The position numbers and the translations under genes were made by a program. A stretch of DNA of 57,315 nt from assembly GCF_934371575.1 (NCBI RefSeq), contig NZ_CAKRNY010000020.1:1-57315 (forward strand). The letters run 5' to 3'. This stretch comes from an uncultured Blautia sp. (lineage in GTDB: Bacteria; Bacillota; Clostridia; Lachnospirales; Lachnospiraceae). Shown piece by piece: positions 24,683 to 34,458 of the stretch. How positions within the stretch are numbered: the first letter of the stretch is position 1; every line of letters starts with the position of its first letter. The notes beneath the pieces are model-generated. The model was not told where the DNA came from and ran no database searches. It was given only the letters and a program-made list of their open reading frames with translations.

Positions 24683-25687
24683 ATGAGAAAAATATTGAGA
24701 AAGACAGCTGCAGCAGTGGGCGTAGGAGCTCTTCTTTTGACAACTCCTGTTTATGGTGCGGACAATACTTCCGATCTTATGGTGTATACCGATAATATAC
24801 AGTCCGACGGTTCCCTGATCTATTATTTTGAAGAAGTGGCAGTTGTGCTTCCTGCCGATTGGAAGGGTAAAATTGACATTGTAACAGATGAAACCTCTGC
24901 AACCTTTTACCACAAGGCGAGCCATGAAAAATGGCAGGAAAAATACGGGGAAGATGGAGGAAAACTTTTTACCCTGTCCTGTTCGGTCAATCATGATTTT
25001 TCAGAGCTGCCGGATTTTACTTATATAGGATTCAGTGAAGAGTCCGTGATGAATTATTTTATGGTTTTTCCAACTGATTTCCAGGCGTATACAGAAGATG
25101 AGAGCGTGGCACAGGAATTCCAGCAGATGAACGCCGAAATCGATTACGTGAAGCAGCATGCCTATATGCTTGCAGAGGGGGAAAAGGTTCCTGTGTCCTC
25201 TTCTGAGCCTTCTGATTTTTCCATTTCCCAGACAAGTGATGATGGGGAATGGGTGAAGATGAAAGAGGGATTTGAGCTTTATCTTCCAGCAGACTGGACC
25301 GGTGCAGAGTTATCAGATTCTGATCAGGAAGATGAGACCTATTATGCAGCTCTTTCGGGAGACGAAAAGATTGTTCTGGTTGTAACTTCTCTGGATCTGA
25401 GAGAGGACTATACAGAGGAAGAAATACAGGCAGCGCTGGCAGAGGAAAATTATGACAGTCTTTTTGAAGCGGCCAAGGACCAGATTAAAGGGCAGGGATA
25501 CACCATCGAAAAAACAGAGCTGATCAATGGAATTTCTTGTGCATATATTTCGGCAGAGGACGAATATGGAATGGTATTTATGGATAAAACGGACTCGGTT
25601 ATGGAACTGATTTATCTGACAGGAGAAAATGTGGCAGAAGATGAAGCTGCATTAAGTATCCTGCATTCTGTAAAATGGGCAGAGTAA
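24683..25687 (+). CDS. Secreted protein with two PsbP-like repeats, unknown function
   Basis: A 334-residue protein with a signal peptide (MRKILRKTAAAVGV..., cleavage near VYGAD). Two similar halves each start with an amphipathic LPADW strand: VVLPADWKG (about 50) and FELYLPADWTG (about 198), followed by a beta-sheet and a long helix. The second half resembles the C-terminal half of the protein at 29046. No lipobox or anchor. AAAGGAGG supports the start. Its last 13 bases overlap the M4 protease gene, so the two are coupled; it might be a chaperone, inhibitor or substrate of that protease (inference). Confidence 0.75.
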   Translation: MRKILRKTAAAVGVGALLLTTPVYGADNTSDLMVYTDNIQSDGSLIYYFEEVAVVLPADWKGKIDIVTDETSATFYHKASHEKWQEKYGEDGGKLFTLSCSVNHDFSELPDFTYIGFSEESVMNYFMVFPTDFQAYTEDESVAQEFQQMNAEIDYVKQHAYMLAEGEKVPVSSSEPSDFSISQTSDDGEWVKMKEGFELYLPADWTGAELSDSDQEDETYYAALSGDEKIVLVVTSLDLREDYTEEEIQAALAEENYDSLFEAAKDQIKGQGYTIEKTELINGISCAYISAEDEYGMVFMDKTDSVMELIYLTGENVAEDEAALSILHSVKWAE

Positions 25688-27480
25688 TTTCCAGACTGCT
25701 TCCTGGATTTCTCTGTGTATCACTTCTATGCAGTGGAAACGTGGAAGCAGTCTGGGCCGGGGAATCCCTTGTTGATGCCTGGGAAAGGCAGAACCAGGAA
25801 GGCTTCAGCCAGGGAAACACCGGAGATGGAAGAGAAGAGAATCCCTCCGGAGAACAGAACTATAATGAAGTGCCACAGCTAAAGGAAGAGGATATTTATC
25901 AGATGAACCAGGGAAATGCGGCATTTCTATACAATGACCAGGGATATGTTTCCTTTCTTCGGGGAAGATTTTTCGATGAGAAAGTAACCGATACGGAAAA
26001 AGGTGTGGAATCCCTGATGGGGATTGCAGATCTTCTGGGACTGTCCAAGGGTTCTGAGTTTTTCGCTGTGTATGGGGAGCAGGATGAGTATGGATATACA
26101 TACCTCACCTATAAGCAGAGGTATGGGGATCTTACATTGGAGAATGCATCCTTGAAGATTATTCTGGATCCGGAGGGATATACAGCAGGTCTGGTCAGCT
26201 CGTTTGCTCCAAATGTGGGAATTGCCCCGGAAGAAGAATCCTCCATTACCGCACAGAATGCGGAAAAAATCATTCAGGACTACTACGGGGAAAATGACAT
26301 AAAAATATATACAGAATACACAAGACAGACATCTGTAACTGTTCAGGGAGTTGCCTATCATGCCTGGGCTGTTTTTACCAATCTGCCAGCAGGAGAGGCG
26401 GAGAATGGTGGAAAAGGTTATCTGGAGCACCTGATCGCTTACGATGGATCTTATCTTACTTATGTGGCAGTCAGTTCTCCCCAGGAACAGGTGATGGGAG
26501 ACAATGCTCAGCTGGAAATGGCTTTATCCTACTTTGACGGGTTGACAGGAGATACCTATACAGGAGAGATTACCCTACACGATGGAACGAAGAAAAACAT
26601 TTCCGTTCCAGTGGCCTATGACAGCAATGGGACTTATTACCTGGCAGATGTAAACCGGCATATTTTTCTGGCAGACTACTATTCCTTTAATTATAACCAG
26701 CAGTTCCTGCCATGGACCTCCGGGACGAATAGAGGATGGCCGGATCATTACCTGTCTGTATATGACAGCTATATCAAGGTTTATGATTTCTATAAAAAAT
26801 ATGGTCTTACTTCCGTAGATGGATTTGGAACGCCTCTTCTGATTCTGACAGATTACTGTGACAGCACAAAAAATCCTGTCAACAATGCAGTTTACCTTGG
26901 CATGTGCAGTGGCTGGGCGGTATTTTCCGCAAGTGCAGTTAACGACTTTGGAGAGTGTATTGATGTGGCAGCCCACGAGTTTACCCATGGGATCACAGAT
27001 TATGCTTCCGGCGGAAACCTGTACCAGAACCAGTCCGGGGCAGTGAATGAGGGAATCAGTGATGTGTGTGGAAATTTATGTGAAATGCTTCTTGGTGCGA
27101 CCACAGACGATACCTGGCTTCTGGGAGAAAACAGCGGAAGTGCTATAAGATGTATGAGTGCCCCCTGGATGTATGGGCAGCCATCTGTGATGTATGACAG
27201 CTATTACTACCCAGAGTCAGAGAATCCTACTTTGGACAATGATTATGGCGGTGTACACATAAACAGTTCCCTGATCGGATATGTGGGGTATCAGCTTTGT
27301 GCGGCAGGAATGAGTAAGGAGCAGGCTTTTGGACTCTGGATGGGGGTTCTGCGGATGCTGACACCGAAATCGGGATATCAGGAGGTCCATCAGGCATTGA
27401 AATTTGCAGCCAGTATCCGGGGGATGGATGACAGCTGGCAGGATAAGATTGATGAAATCTGTGGAAATGCGGGATATTAG
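25675..27480 (+). CDS. Secreted M4 (thermolysin-family) zinc metalloprotease
   Basis: A 601-residue prepro-protease. A signal peptide (about 1-28) is followed by a Glu/Asn-rich stretch and an FTP-type propeptide (about 75-180), then the catalytic domain (about 290-600). The zinc site is HEFTH (His434, Glu435, His438) with the third ligand Glu459 in NEGISD; VHINSS supplies the transition-state His528. All catalytic elements are present, so it should be active after propeptide removal. It acts outside the cell. The ATG overlaps the preceding stop. Partners may be the three secreted proteins of the same run. Confidence 0.94.
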   Translation: MGRVISRLLPGFLCVSLLCSGNVEAVWAGESLVDAWERQNQEGFSQGNTGDGREENPSGEQNYNEVPQLKEEDIYQMNQGNAAFLYNDQGYVSFLRGRFFDEKVTDTEKGVESLMGIADLLGLSKGSEFFAVYGEQDEYGYTYLTYKQRYGDLTLENASLKIILDPEGYTAGLVSSFAPNVGIAPEEESSITAQNAEKIIQDYYGENDIKIYTEYTRQTSVTVQGVAYHAWAVFTNLPAGEAENGGKGYLEHLIAYDGSYLTYVAVSSPQEQVMGDNAQLEMALSYFDGLTGDTYTGEITLHDGTKKNISVPVAYDSNGTYYLADVNRHIFLADYYSFNYNQQFLPWTSGTNRGWPDHYLSVYDSYIKVYDFYKKYGLTSVDGFGTPLLILTDYCDSTKNPVNNAVYLGMCSGWAVFSASAVNDFGECIDVAAHEFTHGITDYASGGNLYQNQSGAVNEGISDVCGNLCEMLLGATTDDTWLLGENSGSAIRCMSAPWMYGQPSVMYDSYYYPESENPTLDNDYGGVHINSSLIGYVGYQLCAAGMSKEQAFGLWMGVLRMLTPKSGYQEVHQALKFAASIRGMDDSWQDKIDEICGNAGY

Positions 27481-27541
27481 GTATTAAGTGCCAGGCAGTC
27501 TGTTTGGCAAATATAATAAATAAAAGAAACGGGGGATTTCT

Positions 27542-28984
27542 ATGAAAAGAAAAAAATGCAGTGTTATTCTGAAAAGCAGTATTGCTCTTGCAGCAGTATT
27601 GTTTCTGGAAAGCAGCGGGCTTTCTGGAAATGTTTTACATGTGGCACTGGCTTCTGAAACGGAAAAAACAGCCGATACGGAAGAAATAGCCGATACTGAA
27701 GGCGGTATATATGGAACCTTTGATATTGATAGTTCACAGGGATCTGTGAAATCAGGAGCTGCAATCGGAGAAGAGAACAATGCCGCAGAACGATCAGACT
27801 CTGTAGGAGATAAATTTTCCAAGCTTGGGAATGGAAATGGTTTAAGCGGACTTCCCGGAAAAATTCCTTCAGCAGATGAGCAGAGTACGCCGACAGCAGA
27901 AGGAACTCCTGCACAGACAGATACTGCAGCATCAAAGTCCAAATATGAATATAAAGCTACAGAAATCACAGATCCAGCTACCGGATTGAAGGTTGCCAGA
28001 GGTTATGCTCCTTCAGACTATCTGGTAGATGGTGAAACGATATGGTGTGGTACTTGGCAGAGCGTTGGAGCACCGGCTCAGGTATATCTTACTGCAATGA
28101 GCCCGGATGGAAATACCGTGATGGGATATTACTCCTTAGTATGTTATGAGCATATACTGGAGTATTCTCAGAACGGATATTCTCTGAAAGAACAACAGGA
28201 TGGAGCTTTTGACAGTGAGTCTATGACACCCATGCTCAGTTTTATGACTGCAGACGCATACTGCGATTATCTTGCCAGAATCATTCTGCCCGGACAGCAA
28301 TTGGAATTTTGCAGTCAGGAAGAGACTACCCAGGAAATACAGAAGCTGTTGGATGAAAAGGCAAATGAACTCTATCAGCAGACTGTCCAGCTAAGTCAGG
28401 GAACAGGCTTCGAAACTCAGGGAACTTATGCCGATGTGGTTCAAAGAAACTACAATGTAACACTAAATGGCTATCCTTTTAAACTGGTTATCGCAACTGC
28501 CATTGAGGCAACCCAGATGGGCTTTGATGTTGAAGCTGCCTATATGGGGTCTGTGAAAAATTCTTTTATTGCGTGGGATTCTCCATGCACCTATTTTATG
28601 GTTACACCGGAAAGTGAATATGACGCAAATAAAGATATTTTTGAACAATTTTCTATGAATACCACAGTCAGTGACCAGTTTACCAATGCACTGTCCACTG
28701 TAAGAAATCAGATAACACAGGGAAGTATACAAAGTATGAGTGACATTACCAGTACCTGTCAGAGCAGCATGAGTTCATCCATGGGTACCGAGGATACGTA
28801 TACTTCAACAGATCAATTTTCCGATTACATTTTTGACCAGAATGATTATACACTTTCCAATGGGGATCATGTGAAGGTACCTACTTCTTATGATTATGTG
28901 TACGAGGGAACGGATGGAAATGTGTATGTCAGTGACAGCAGCTTTGATCAGCCAGGGGGTTCTACCCAGTTGTATCCAAACTGA
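27542..28984 (+). CDS. Secreted protein of unknown function
   Basis: A 480-residue protein: signal peptide (basic MKRKKCS, core to about 36, cleavage near ALASE), an acidic low-complexity stretch (40-140), then a mixed domain (about 140-415) containing YAPSDYLVDGETIWCGTW and CTYFMV, and a Ser/Thr-rich tail ending with a YVYEGTDGNVYVSD block. No anchor is visible. It follows the M4 protease by 61 bases with a GGGGG-type ribosome site. I do not recognise the family. The acidic linker is similar in style to the other secreted proteins of this run, which fits co-secretion. Confidence 0.72.
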   Translation: MKRKKCSVILKSSIALAAVLFLESSGLSGNVLHVALASETEKTADTEEIADTEGGIYGTFDIDSSQGSVKSGAAIGEENNAAERSDSVGDKFSKLGNGNGLSGLPGKIPSADEQSTPTAEGTPAQTDTAASKSKYEYKATEITDPATGLKVARGYAPSDYLVDGETIWCGTWQSVGAPAQVYLTAMSPDGNTVMGYYSLVCYEHILEYSQNGYSLKEQQDGAFDSESMTPMLSFMTADAYCDYLARIILPGQQLEFCSQEETTQEIQKLLDEKANELYQQTVQLSQGTGFETQGTYADVVQRNYNVTLNGYPFKLVIATAIEATQMGFDVEAAYMGSVKNSFIAWDSPCTYFMVTPESEYDANKDIFEQFSMNTTVSDQFTNALSTVRNQITQGSIQSMSDITSTCQSSMSSSMGTEDTYTSTDQFSDYIFDQNDYTLSNGDHVKVPTSYDYVYEGTDGNVYVSDSSFDQPGGSTQLYPN

Positions 28985-29045
28985 TTCCTTGCAGTCAGAC
29001 ATTTGTGTTCAAGTAAAAGCCCGTATAAGGAAGGAGTAAAAAAGT

Positions 29046-30317
29046 ATGATAAAAATTAATTGCAAAAAAAGATGTTTAATTTCATCACTTCTGGCAGCAA
29101 GTATGTTTTTTACCAGCTTTGTTCCAGTCTATGGAGAAATAAAATTAGGAGAACTTGGGGAGGAAAACAATCAGATTACAGCTTCGGAAGCAGATGTTCC
29201 CGATTCTTCTGAAGTGGTTGCATTGGATGACCTTGGAATTTCCATTTCACCATCTGATTATGCGGCAATTCAGCAGGAAGATGGTTTCGTCTATGTCTAT
29301 ACCCAGGAAAAAGGAAGTATTCCTTATGTGATCGTGGGCTATTATGATGTGACAGCAGATGATTTTGCCAGCCAGTTTACCCAGTATATGACGGAATCCT
29401 ATGAGGATCTTCAGGTGATGTCTCCAGAAGCGGCCGTAACTGTGGGAGACCGGGAATGGACGTATATCCAGTATTCATACAGTGTAAGTGGATATACAGT
29501 ACGCGACAGCCGACTGTTTCTTCCGGAAAATGGCAGAACCTATATGTTTGGTGCAAAAGAAATTCCGGAGCTTTCCCTGTTTGTAGGAAGCAATCTGGAG
29601 GAAATCGCAGGAAGCTTCGCTTATCTGGCTGGAGGGGATAGCGATTATGCCAAACATGTAGACAGCACCCGTTCTGTAGTTTCGGATGCCCAGGCGACTG
29701 TAGACAATATTGAAGACACCGTTGGAGATATCCTGCAGCAGGGTTCTGGCGATTCCAATATTGCAGGCGGAACGGTAGGAGACAACAGTGGGACAGCTGG
29801 GGGAAGTGCAGGTGGAACCACTTCTGGCACAGAAGATTCTGATGTTTCAGGCAGCAGCGCTGGCTACAGTTCCATTACTTTTTCCCAGGATAAGGCTAAT
29901 TATGAGGGAACCTGGGTGCCCTTCGAGGACGGCTTCCAGTTATATCTGCCAAGCGCATGGAACACCTATGAATTAACGGAGGATCAGGTAAACCAGGGTG
30001 TCCTTTATCTTGCTGGAGATGCCTCCGGCGCAGACACAGCACCGGCGGTTTCGGTGGTATGGGCGTACAGTGACGGCGCCGAGACCATCAATGATCTTGC
30101 AACTGCGATCCGTCAGGGAGGCTATCAGGTAGATGACCTGGTTTCCATTAACGGAATTCCCTGTGTGTCCTACCGGCTGGAAGACGGCGACTGCAGCGCG
30201 ATCATGTTTTTCCACCCTACCAACAAGGACTATGTATTTTGCGTAACTGCAACCCAGTATACCGCCAACGTAGATATGATCTGCTCCATCCTCACTTCCC
30301 TCAGCCTGGCTTTATGA
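29046..30317 (+). CDS. Secreted protein with two PsbP-like domains, related to 24683
   Basis: A 423-residue protein with a signal peptide (about 1-28, PVYGE). Residues 60-190 form one alpha/beta unit and residues 285-423 another, separated by a Gly/Ser/Thr-rich linker (225-275). The second unit begins FEDGFQLYLPSAWN and contains LVSINGIPCVSYRLEDG, matching the layout of the C-terminal unit of the protein at 24683 (FELYLPADW, LINGISCAYISAED). AAGGAGTAAA precedes the ATG. A strong terminator follows. Role unknown; duplication around the M4 protease suggests a shared pathway. Confidence 0.75.
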   Translation: MIKINCKKRCLISSLLAASMFFTSFVPVYGEIKLGELGEENNQITASEADVPDSSEVVALDDLGISISPSDYAAIQQEDGFVYVYTQEKGSIPYVIVGYYDVTADDFASQFTQYMTESYEDLQVMSPEAAVTVGDREWTYIQYSYSVSGYTVRDSRLFLPENGRTYMFGAKEIPELSLFVGSNLEEIAGSFAYLAGGDSDYAKHVDSTRSVVSDAQATVDNIEDTVGDILQQGSGDSNIAGGTVGDNSGTAGGSAGGTTSGTEDSDVSGSSAGYSSITFSQDKANYEGTWVPFEDGFQLYLPSAWNTYELTEDQVNQGVLYLAGDASGADTAPAVSVVWAYSDGAETINDLATAIRQGGYQVDDLVSINGIPCVSYRLEDGDCSAIMFFHPTNKDYVFCVTATQYTANVDMICSILTSLSLAL

Positions 30318-30350
30318 TCATTTAGGTGAGATATACAAATCAAGAAAACA

Positions 30351-30400
30351 AATTCCCGTTCAGATTTCAGATTTTCCTGTTATCTGGACGGGGATTTTTT
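30351..30400 (+). terminator. Intrinsic terminator closing the M4 secreted-protein run
   Basis: AATTCCCGTTCAGAT (30351-30365) pairs with ATCTGGACGGGGATT (30382-30396) with two wobbles over 16 bases, followed by a T run. Confidence 0.85.
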
Positions 30401-31670
30401 ATAAAAGAAAAGTTATCAGGGACGCCCCGCCATAGGCGGAAAATCCCATAAAAAAATCAGAGAAAATCTTACATAAAGAGATATCCGAAATATGGATATC
30501 ACTGGAATAAGCACCAAAAACAAAGGAGTTCGTAGTATACAGATGCAATCCTGTCTGGGAAGTTGCATAAATGGATAAATATTCAGGAATCTGTAAAACA
30601 GTGGGACGGACGATCAGACTGGTGATCGTGCCGTTTTCTGTTTCTTTATACAATTCTGTTAACATCATTTTTACATCCGAAGGTTCCAGAGGCGGAACAT
30701 ATTGGGGCGGTAAATCCTGAAGAATTCCATTTTGGATAAAAGCTGATATTTTTTTTTAAGTCCAGGAGTGATATACCTGCCGGGACAGGGATGCGCCATG
30801 AGGATCTGCAGCCTGTCAGGACTGGTTCCGGTAAGATACTCCTGCAGCACATCCATAATATTGGAACTGCATTGTATCCAAAGCTCGCAGTTTTGAACCA
30901 GAGATAAAAAGTAGTTCCGATAATAAAACACTAAAGGTTCATTTTTGAATACCTGGGCGGTACTTAGATCTTCCGCAATTAAAATCAGATATTCAGGAGT
31001 AATAATATAATGGCTTAAGGGATAGATCATGGTAGCCTGTGAACCGAAAGTGAAAGCATATGGTTTATATTTTCCTCTTGAAGCCAGACACAATGGGATG
31101 ACAGATCCCAGCTTCTGCAAATCTTTGCGGTTATTGGAATCATTTTGGCTTTTGTGTGTGGTTTGCAGATACAGTAATTCCGTTACAGAAAAATCTCTGT
31201 TATTAAGCCACAGTTCCATGGTGAGATTCAGACGTGGAGGCAGAAAAAGATAAAATTCAACGTTTGGAATGTGTGTAGATTCATAAATTAATATGGAGCG
31301 TATCAGGCTGTGTATGGCATACTCTCCGCGAACCATCTGATCCTTTTCCGGAATCGAGGTGACTTCCGGAGGCACTGGCATTTTAAAATCAATGGCAGAC
31401 AAAGTGTTTAGAAAACCGCAGATCGCTTGTCGGTTTTGGTAGGCTTCTTCTCCCTGAAGCTGAATGTCATATAGATAATTCCTGGCGTTCGTCTAATGGT
31501 AATTCAAAGTGGTGGGCCAGCGCCTGTACGGTACTGTATGGAAGTATCCGCTCATCAGCAAGTGCTTTATGGATAGAAGTGCGTTCTATATTCAAAGTCC
31601 TTGAAATAAAAGCGATAGATTCACCGCTGCGTTCAATTAAATCTTTCAGGTAATTGCAGAATCATTCCAA
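30399..31670 (-). pseudogene. XRE-family regulator, broken by at least two frameshifts
   Basis: Reading the minus strand from about 31660, an HTH region is clear (YLKDLIERSGES, then FISRTLNIERTSIHKAL), ending at a premature TGA; shifting one base near 31485 restores QELLYDIQLQGEEAYQNRQ and a long open stretch of about 270 codons. A second shift at the A9 tract (plus-strand T run 30749-30757) joins PGLKKK to ISAFIQNGILQDLPPQYV and the final 90 codons, stopping at 30399. No start codon or ribosome site is left at the 5-prime end, where another fragment begins. The original product of roughly 410-430 residues was a HTH regulator with an unknown sensor region. Confidence 0.8.
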
Positions 31671-31708
31671 GGCGGTATATGCAAAGTCAGAGGATACGGT
31701 AAGCTCTG

Positions 31709-31801
31709 AACCGGGAGATTGCGGTGGCCATTCTGGAGAATGCCGGCTTTCTGGTAGAGACTGCGGAGAACGGAGCAGTTGCTGTGGAAAAGGTGTGCCA
31801 G
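31709..31801 (+). pseudogene. Scrap of a hybrid histidine-kinase receiver domain
   Basis: One plus-strand frame reads NREIAVAILENAGFLVETAE and then NGAVAVEKV, the first helix and second strand of a receiver domain as found at the C-terminus of hybrid sensor kinases. Neither the phosphate-accepting Asp region nor any upstream kinase sequence remains. It lies between the broken XRE regulator and the AraC gene and marks past deletion or recombination. Confidence 0.6.
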
Positions 31802-31830
31802 GCTTTCTTGTTTAAAATAGAGAGAATGGT

Positions 31831-32709
31831 TTATCTATGCTTTCGATATTCCCGGGGACTGCATCCCTTTATTTTTGCGAATACTTTGGAATAATAATTC
31901 GAATCTGAGAATCCAGTGTTAAGAGCTACATCGCTGATAAGCTCTCCGGACTGCAAAAACTCCAGGCTGCGCTCGATCCGATACTCCTGCAGAAAGGCAA
32001 ACAGGGTTGTATTCATATGACGTTTGAAAAGCCGTGTACATTCGCTTTCACACAGGTGGATGTGCCCGGCGATGTCTTTTAAGGTGATCTTATTTTGATA
32101 ATTATCTTCTATGTAGGACAGAATCTTCTTGATCCGGTCGTATTCCAGGGAGTTTTCCCGGGATACCTGGGGCTCGTAGGTAATATGCTCCAGAAGAAGC
32201 CGCCACATGGATTGCAGGCAGATGGTAATGTCAAGCTCATAAAAATCCGGTTTTTTTTCATCCAGAGCAATGATGCGGAGAAGATATTCGCGAAAGGGCC
32301 TGTGCCAGGGCTCACTCTGGTCGATACAGATGGCAGGGAGCAGAGAATCCTGAATGACAGGATCTACATATTTGCTGTTAATGGTGCTTTGGAAAAATCC
32401 GTAAATCAGCCGGGGATCAAAGGTTACGGGAATGTAGGTGCAGTCTTCCTGATTTTCCATTGTGCCGGAGTGGAGAGCACCAGAGTTATTGAATACAATA
32501 TCTCCCTCTTTCAGGTGGTAAACCAGATTGTTGACCTTGTAGCACATAGTACCTTTTCTCACATAGGTGATTTCAATCTCCGGATGCCAGTGCCACATAA
32601 AGGAACCAGACTCATATTCCGACAGCTTCTGATAACTGACCAGGAATGGAAACTGTTCATTGCCGTGCTGTTTTAATTCTTTTTGAAACTGATTGGTTAT
32701 GATCTGCAT
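31831..32709 (-). CDS. AraC-family transcriptional regulator with cupin sensor domain
   Basis: A 292-residue protein. The N-terminal cupin-like region (about 30-150) contains WHWHPEIEITYVRKG and HLKEGDIVFNNSG; the C-terminal pair of HTH motifs (about 195-292) contains ITLKDIAGHIHLCESECTRL and the family signature GFSDSNYYSKVFAKIKGCSPREYR. AraC proteins with this layout usually respond to a sugar. It is divergent from galK across 306 bases, which makes a galactose-related role plausible but not shown. Confidence 0.92.
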   Translation of the reverse strand: MQIITNQFQKELKQHGNEQFPFLVSYQKLSEYESGSFMWHWHPEIEITYVRKGTMCYKVNNLVYHLKEGDIVFNNSGALHSGTMENQEDCTYIPVTFDPRLIYGFFQSTINSKYVDPVIQDSLLPAICIDQSEPWHRPFREYLLRIIALDEKKPDFYELDITICLQSMWRLLLEHITYEPQVSRENSLEYDRIKKILSYIEDNYQNKITLKDIAGHIHLCESECTRLFKRHMNTTLFAFLQEYRIERSLEFLQSGELISDVALNTGFSDSNYYSKVFAKIKGCSPREYRKHR

Positions 32710-33015
32710 GCCAAACCTCCCGATAAAAATTTTATATCCTGTGGACTGTATAGAATTCCATATGTTCCAGAATAGAAAATTACAATAAAACGCATAAATT
32801 TACCTGTATTATACATCCATTAAAGATAAAAACGCAATATATTACTTGTTTTTCGCAAGTTATTTAAGGTAATGCAGAGGGAATCCATGTAAAATGGAAT
32901 TAACTTGATGAGAGATCCAGACAAGCGCAGATGAAGCTGAAAATATGCACTGAGGCTGCTGGAATACAGAACGTAAAAAATATAACAATATTAACAAAAA
33001 CAGGAGAATGAGACC
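32710..33015. other. Divergent AraC-galK intergenic region with a palindrome
   Basis: This 306-base AT-rich region holds no gene. Around 32840-32864, ACTTG and CAAGT flank TTTTTCG, with further near-symmetry in the flanking TTA/TAT bases, forming a palindrome suitable as an operator. I could not identify convincing -35/-10 pairs for either gene. AGGAGAA at 33001-33007 is the galK ribosome site. Confidence 0.4.
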
Positions 33016-34251
33016 ATGAATTTACCAGAAAAAACAAATCTTGAGAAAATCTATGGAGAAAGCACAAAATGTGCGGAACGCTTCCAGAAACTGGCAGACA
33101 AGTTTGCCCAGATTTATAAGCATGATCATGCAGATTTTTTCACTTCTCCGGGAAGAACTGAAATCATTGGAAATCATGTAGATCATAATGGAGGCAAGGT
33201 AATTGCAGGAAGTATTAACCTGGACACGATTGGTGCAGCTGCACCTAACGGAACAAATGTGATCCATATCACAAGCGAAGGCTACAGAGATGAGATCGTA
33301 GTTGATCTTGATAAGCTTAGCAAGTCCAATTATTCAAAGGGAACCTTTGCACTTCTTGCAGGAATGATGGAAGGTGCCAGAAAGAACGGATTTAAAACAG
33401 CCGGTTTTGACGCTTATGTAAGTACAAACGTAATTGCAGCAGCTGGTGTAAGTTCCTCTGCATCTTTTGAAATGCTGATCTGTGTAATCATTGACTATTT
33501 CTTCAATGACAGTAAGATGACCTACACAGATTATGCGAAGATTGGCCAGTATGCTGAGAATGTTTACTGGGACAAGGCTTCCGGAATGATGGATCAGATG
33601 GCATGTGCTGTTGGTGGACCTGTTCTCTTTGATTTTGCAGACAGAAATGATCTGAAATACAGCAAGCTTGATTTTTCCTTTGGAAAATTCGGACACAGAC
33701 TGGTAATTGTAAATACTGGAAAAGGCCATGCAGATCTCAGCCAGGAATATTCTGAAATTCCGGGAGAGATGAAAGCAGCTGCAAAGGTACTTGGTGTGGA
33801 ACTTCTTCATGAGACTACCATTGAGAATCTTCTTGCTCATGTAAATGAAATCAAGGATGACAGAGCTATTCTTCGTGCAATTCACTTCTTTGAAGAGACT
33901 TCCCGTGTAGAGCGCGCCGCCGAAGCTATTGGTGAAGAGAAATACGAAGAATTCCTGAAACTTATGGCAGAGTCCGGAAATTCCTCCTGGGAACTGCTTC
34001 AGAACTGTTATTGTATCAATGACTGCCATGAACAGAAAATTCCGCTTGTTCTTGCACTTACTCAGCTTTTCCTTAACAAGATCGGCGGAGGCATCTGCAG
34101 AGTACATGGCGGTGGATTTGCAGGCGTTATCGCAGCTGTAGTTCCTGAAAATGAGATGGAAAATTATGTAGAATATATCTCTGGATATGTAGGAAAAGAG
34201 AATGTTTATCCAATGGATATCCGTGCAGTAGGTGCTGCTCATATCGGATAA
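33016..34251 (+). CDS. galK: Galactokinase
   Basis: A 411-residue GHMP kinase that phosphorylates galactose at C1 (EC 2.7.1.6), first Leloir step. Motifs: PGRTEIIGNHVDHNGGKV (galactokinase signature), AGVSSSASFE (GHMP ATP-binding loop) and GGGICRVHGGGFAG near the C-terminus. The catalytic Asp falls in the GNHVDH/MMDQMA neighbourhood. AGGAGAA precedes the ATG. No galT, galE or transporter is adjacent, so the rest of the pathway is elsewhere. A terminator follows. Confidence 0.95.
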   Translation: MNLPEKTNLEKIYGESTKCAERFQKLADKFAQIYKHDHADFFTSPGRTEIIGNHVDHNGGKVIAGSINLDTIGAAAPNGTNVIHITSEGYRDEIVVDLDKLSKSNYSKGTFALLAGMMEGARKNGFKTAGFDAYVSTNVIAAAGVSSSASFEMLICVIIDYFFNDSKMTYTDYAKIGQYAENVYWDKASGMMDQMACAVGGPVLFDFADRNDLKYSKLDFSFGKFGHRLVIVNTGKGHADLSQEYSEIPGEMKAAAKVLGVELLHETTIENLLAHVNEIKDDRAILRAIHFFEETSRVERAAEAIGEEKYEEFLKLMAESGNSSWELLQNCYCINDCHEQKIPLVLALTQLFLNKIGGGICRVHGGGFAGVIAAVVPENEMENYVEYISGYVGKENVYPMDIRAVGAAHIG

Positions 34252-34280
34252 AGCTTAAATTCCCGGGATAGGTTTACTTT

Positions 34281-34338
34281 AAGGACTGTAACAGCCTTGG
34301 CTTCATACATAAGTCAGTGCAGGTTACAGTCCTTTTTT
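34281..34338 (+). terminator. Intrinsic terminator after galK
   Basis: AAGGACTGTAAC (34281-34292) pairs perfectly with GTTACAGTCCTT (34323-34334) around a 30-base loop, followed by six T. Confidence 0.85.
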
Positions 34339-34388
34339 GTCAAAAGTCATTGTAAAAGCAGATATTTCAGGTTCACCTGGCTATTTGC

Positions 34389-34418
34389 TGGACATACTTC
34401 CTGTATACATGTTATACT
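34389..34418 (+). promoter_or_regulatory. Extended -10 promoter of dinB
   Basis: TGGACA (34389-34394), 18 bp, TATACT (34413-34418) with TG at 34410-34411. The start of transcription would be near 34425, before the ribosome site at 34444-34454. No obvious LexA palindrome was recognised. Confidence 0.6.
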
Positions 34419-34458
34419 GCATCTATCAGAATTATTGCAAATTACGGAGGTGAGCACC

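Noticed and set aside
33334..34242. 302-codon minus-strand frame opposite galK
   Set aside because: Antisense shadow of a clear galactokinase; composition rich in Cys/Ile/Ser and no start signal.
34297..34458. N-terminal extension of the dinB frame
   Set aside because: It reads through the galK terminator and the dinB promoter; ATG 34459 has the ribosome site and the family start.
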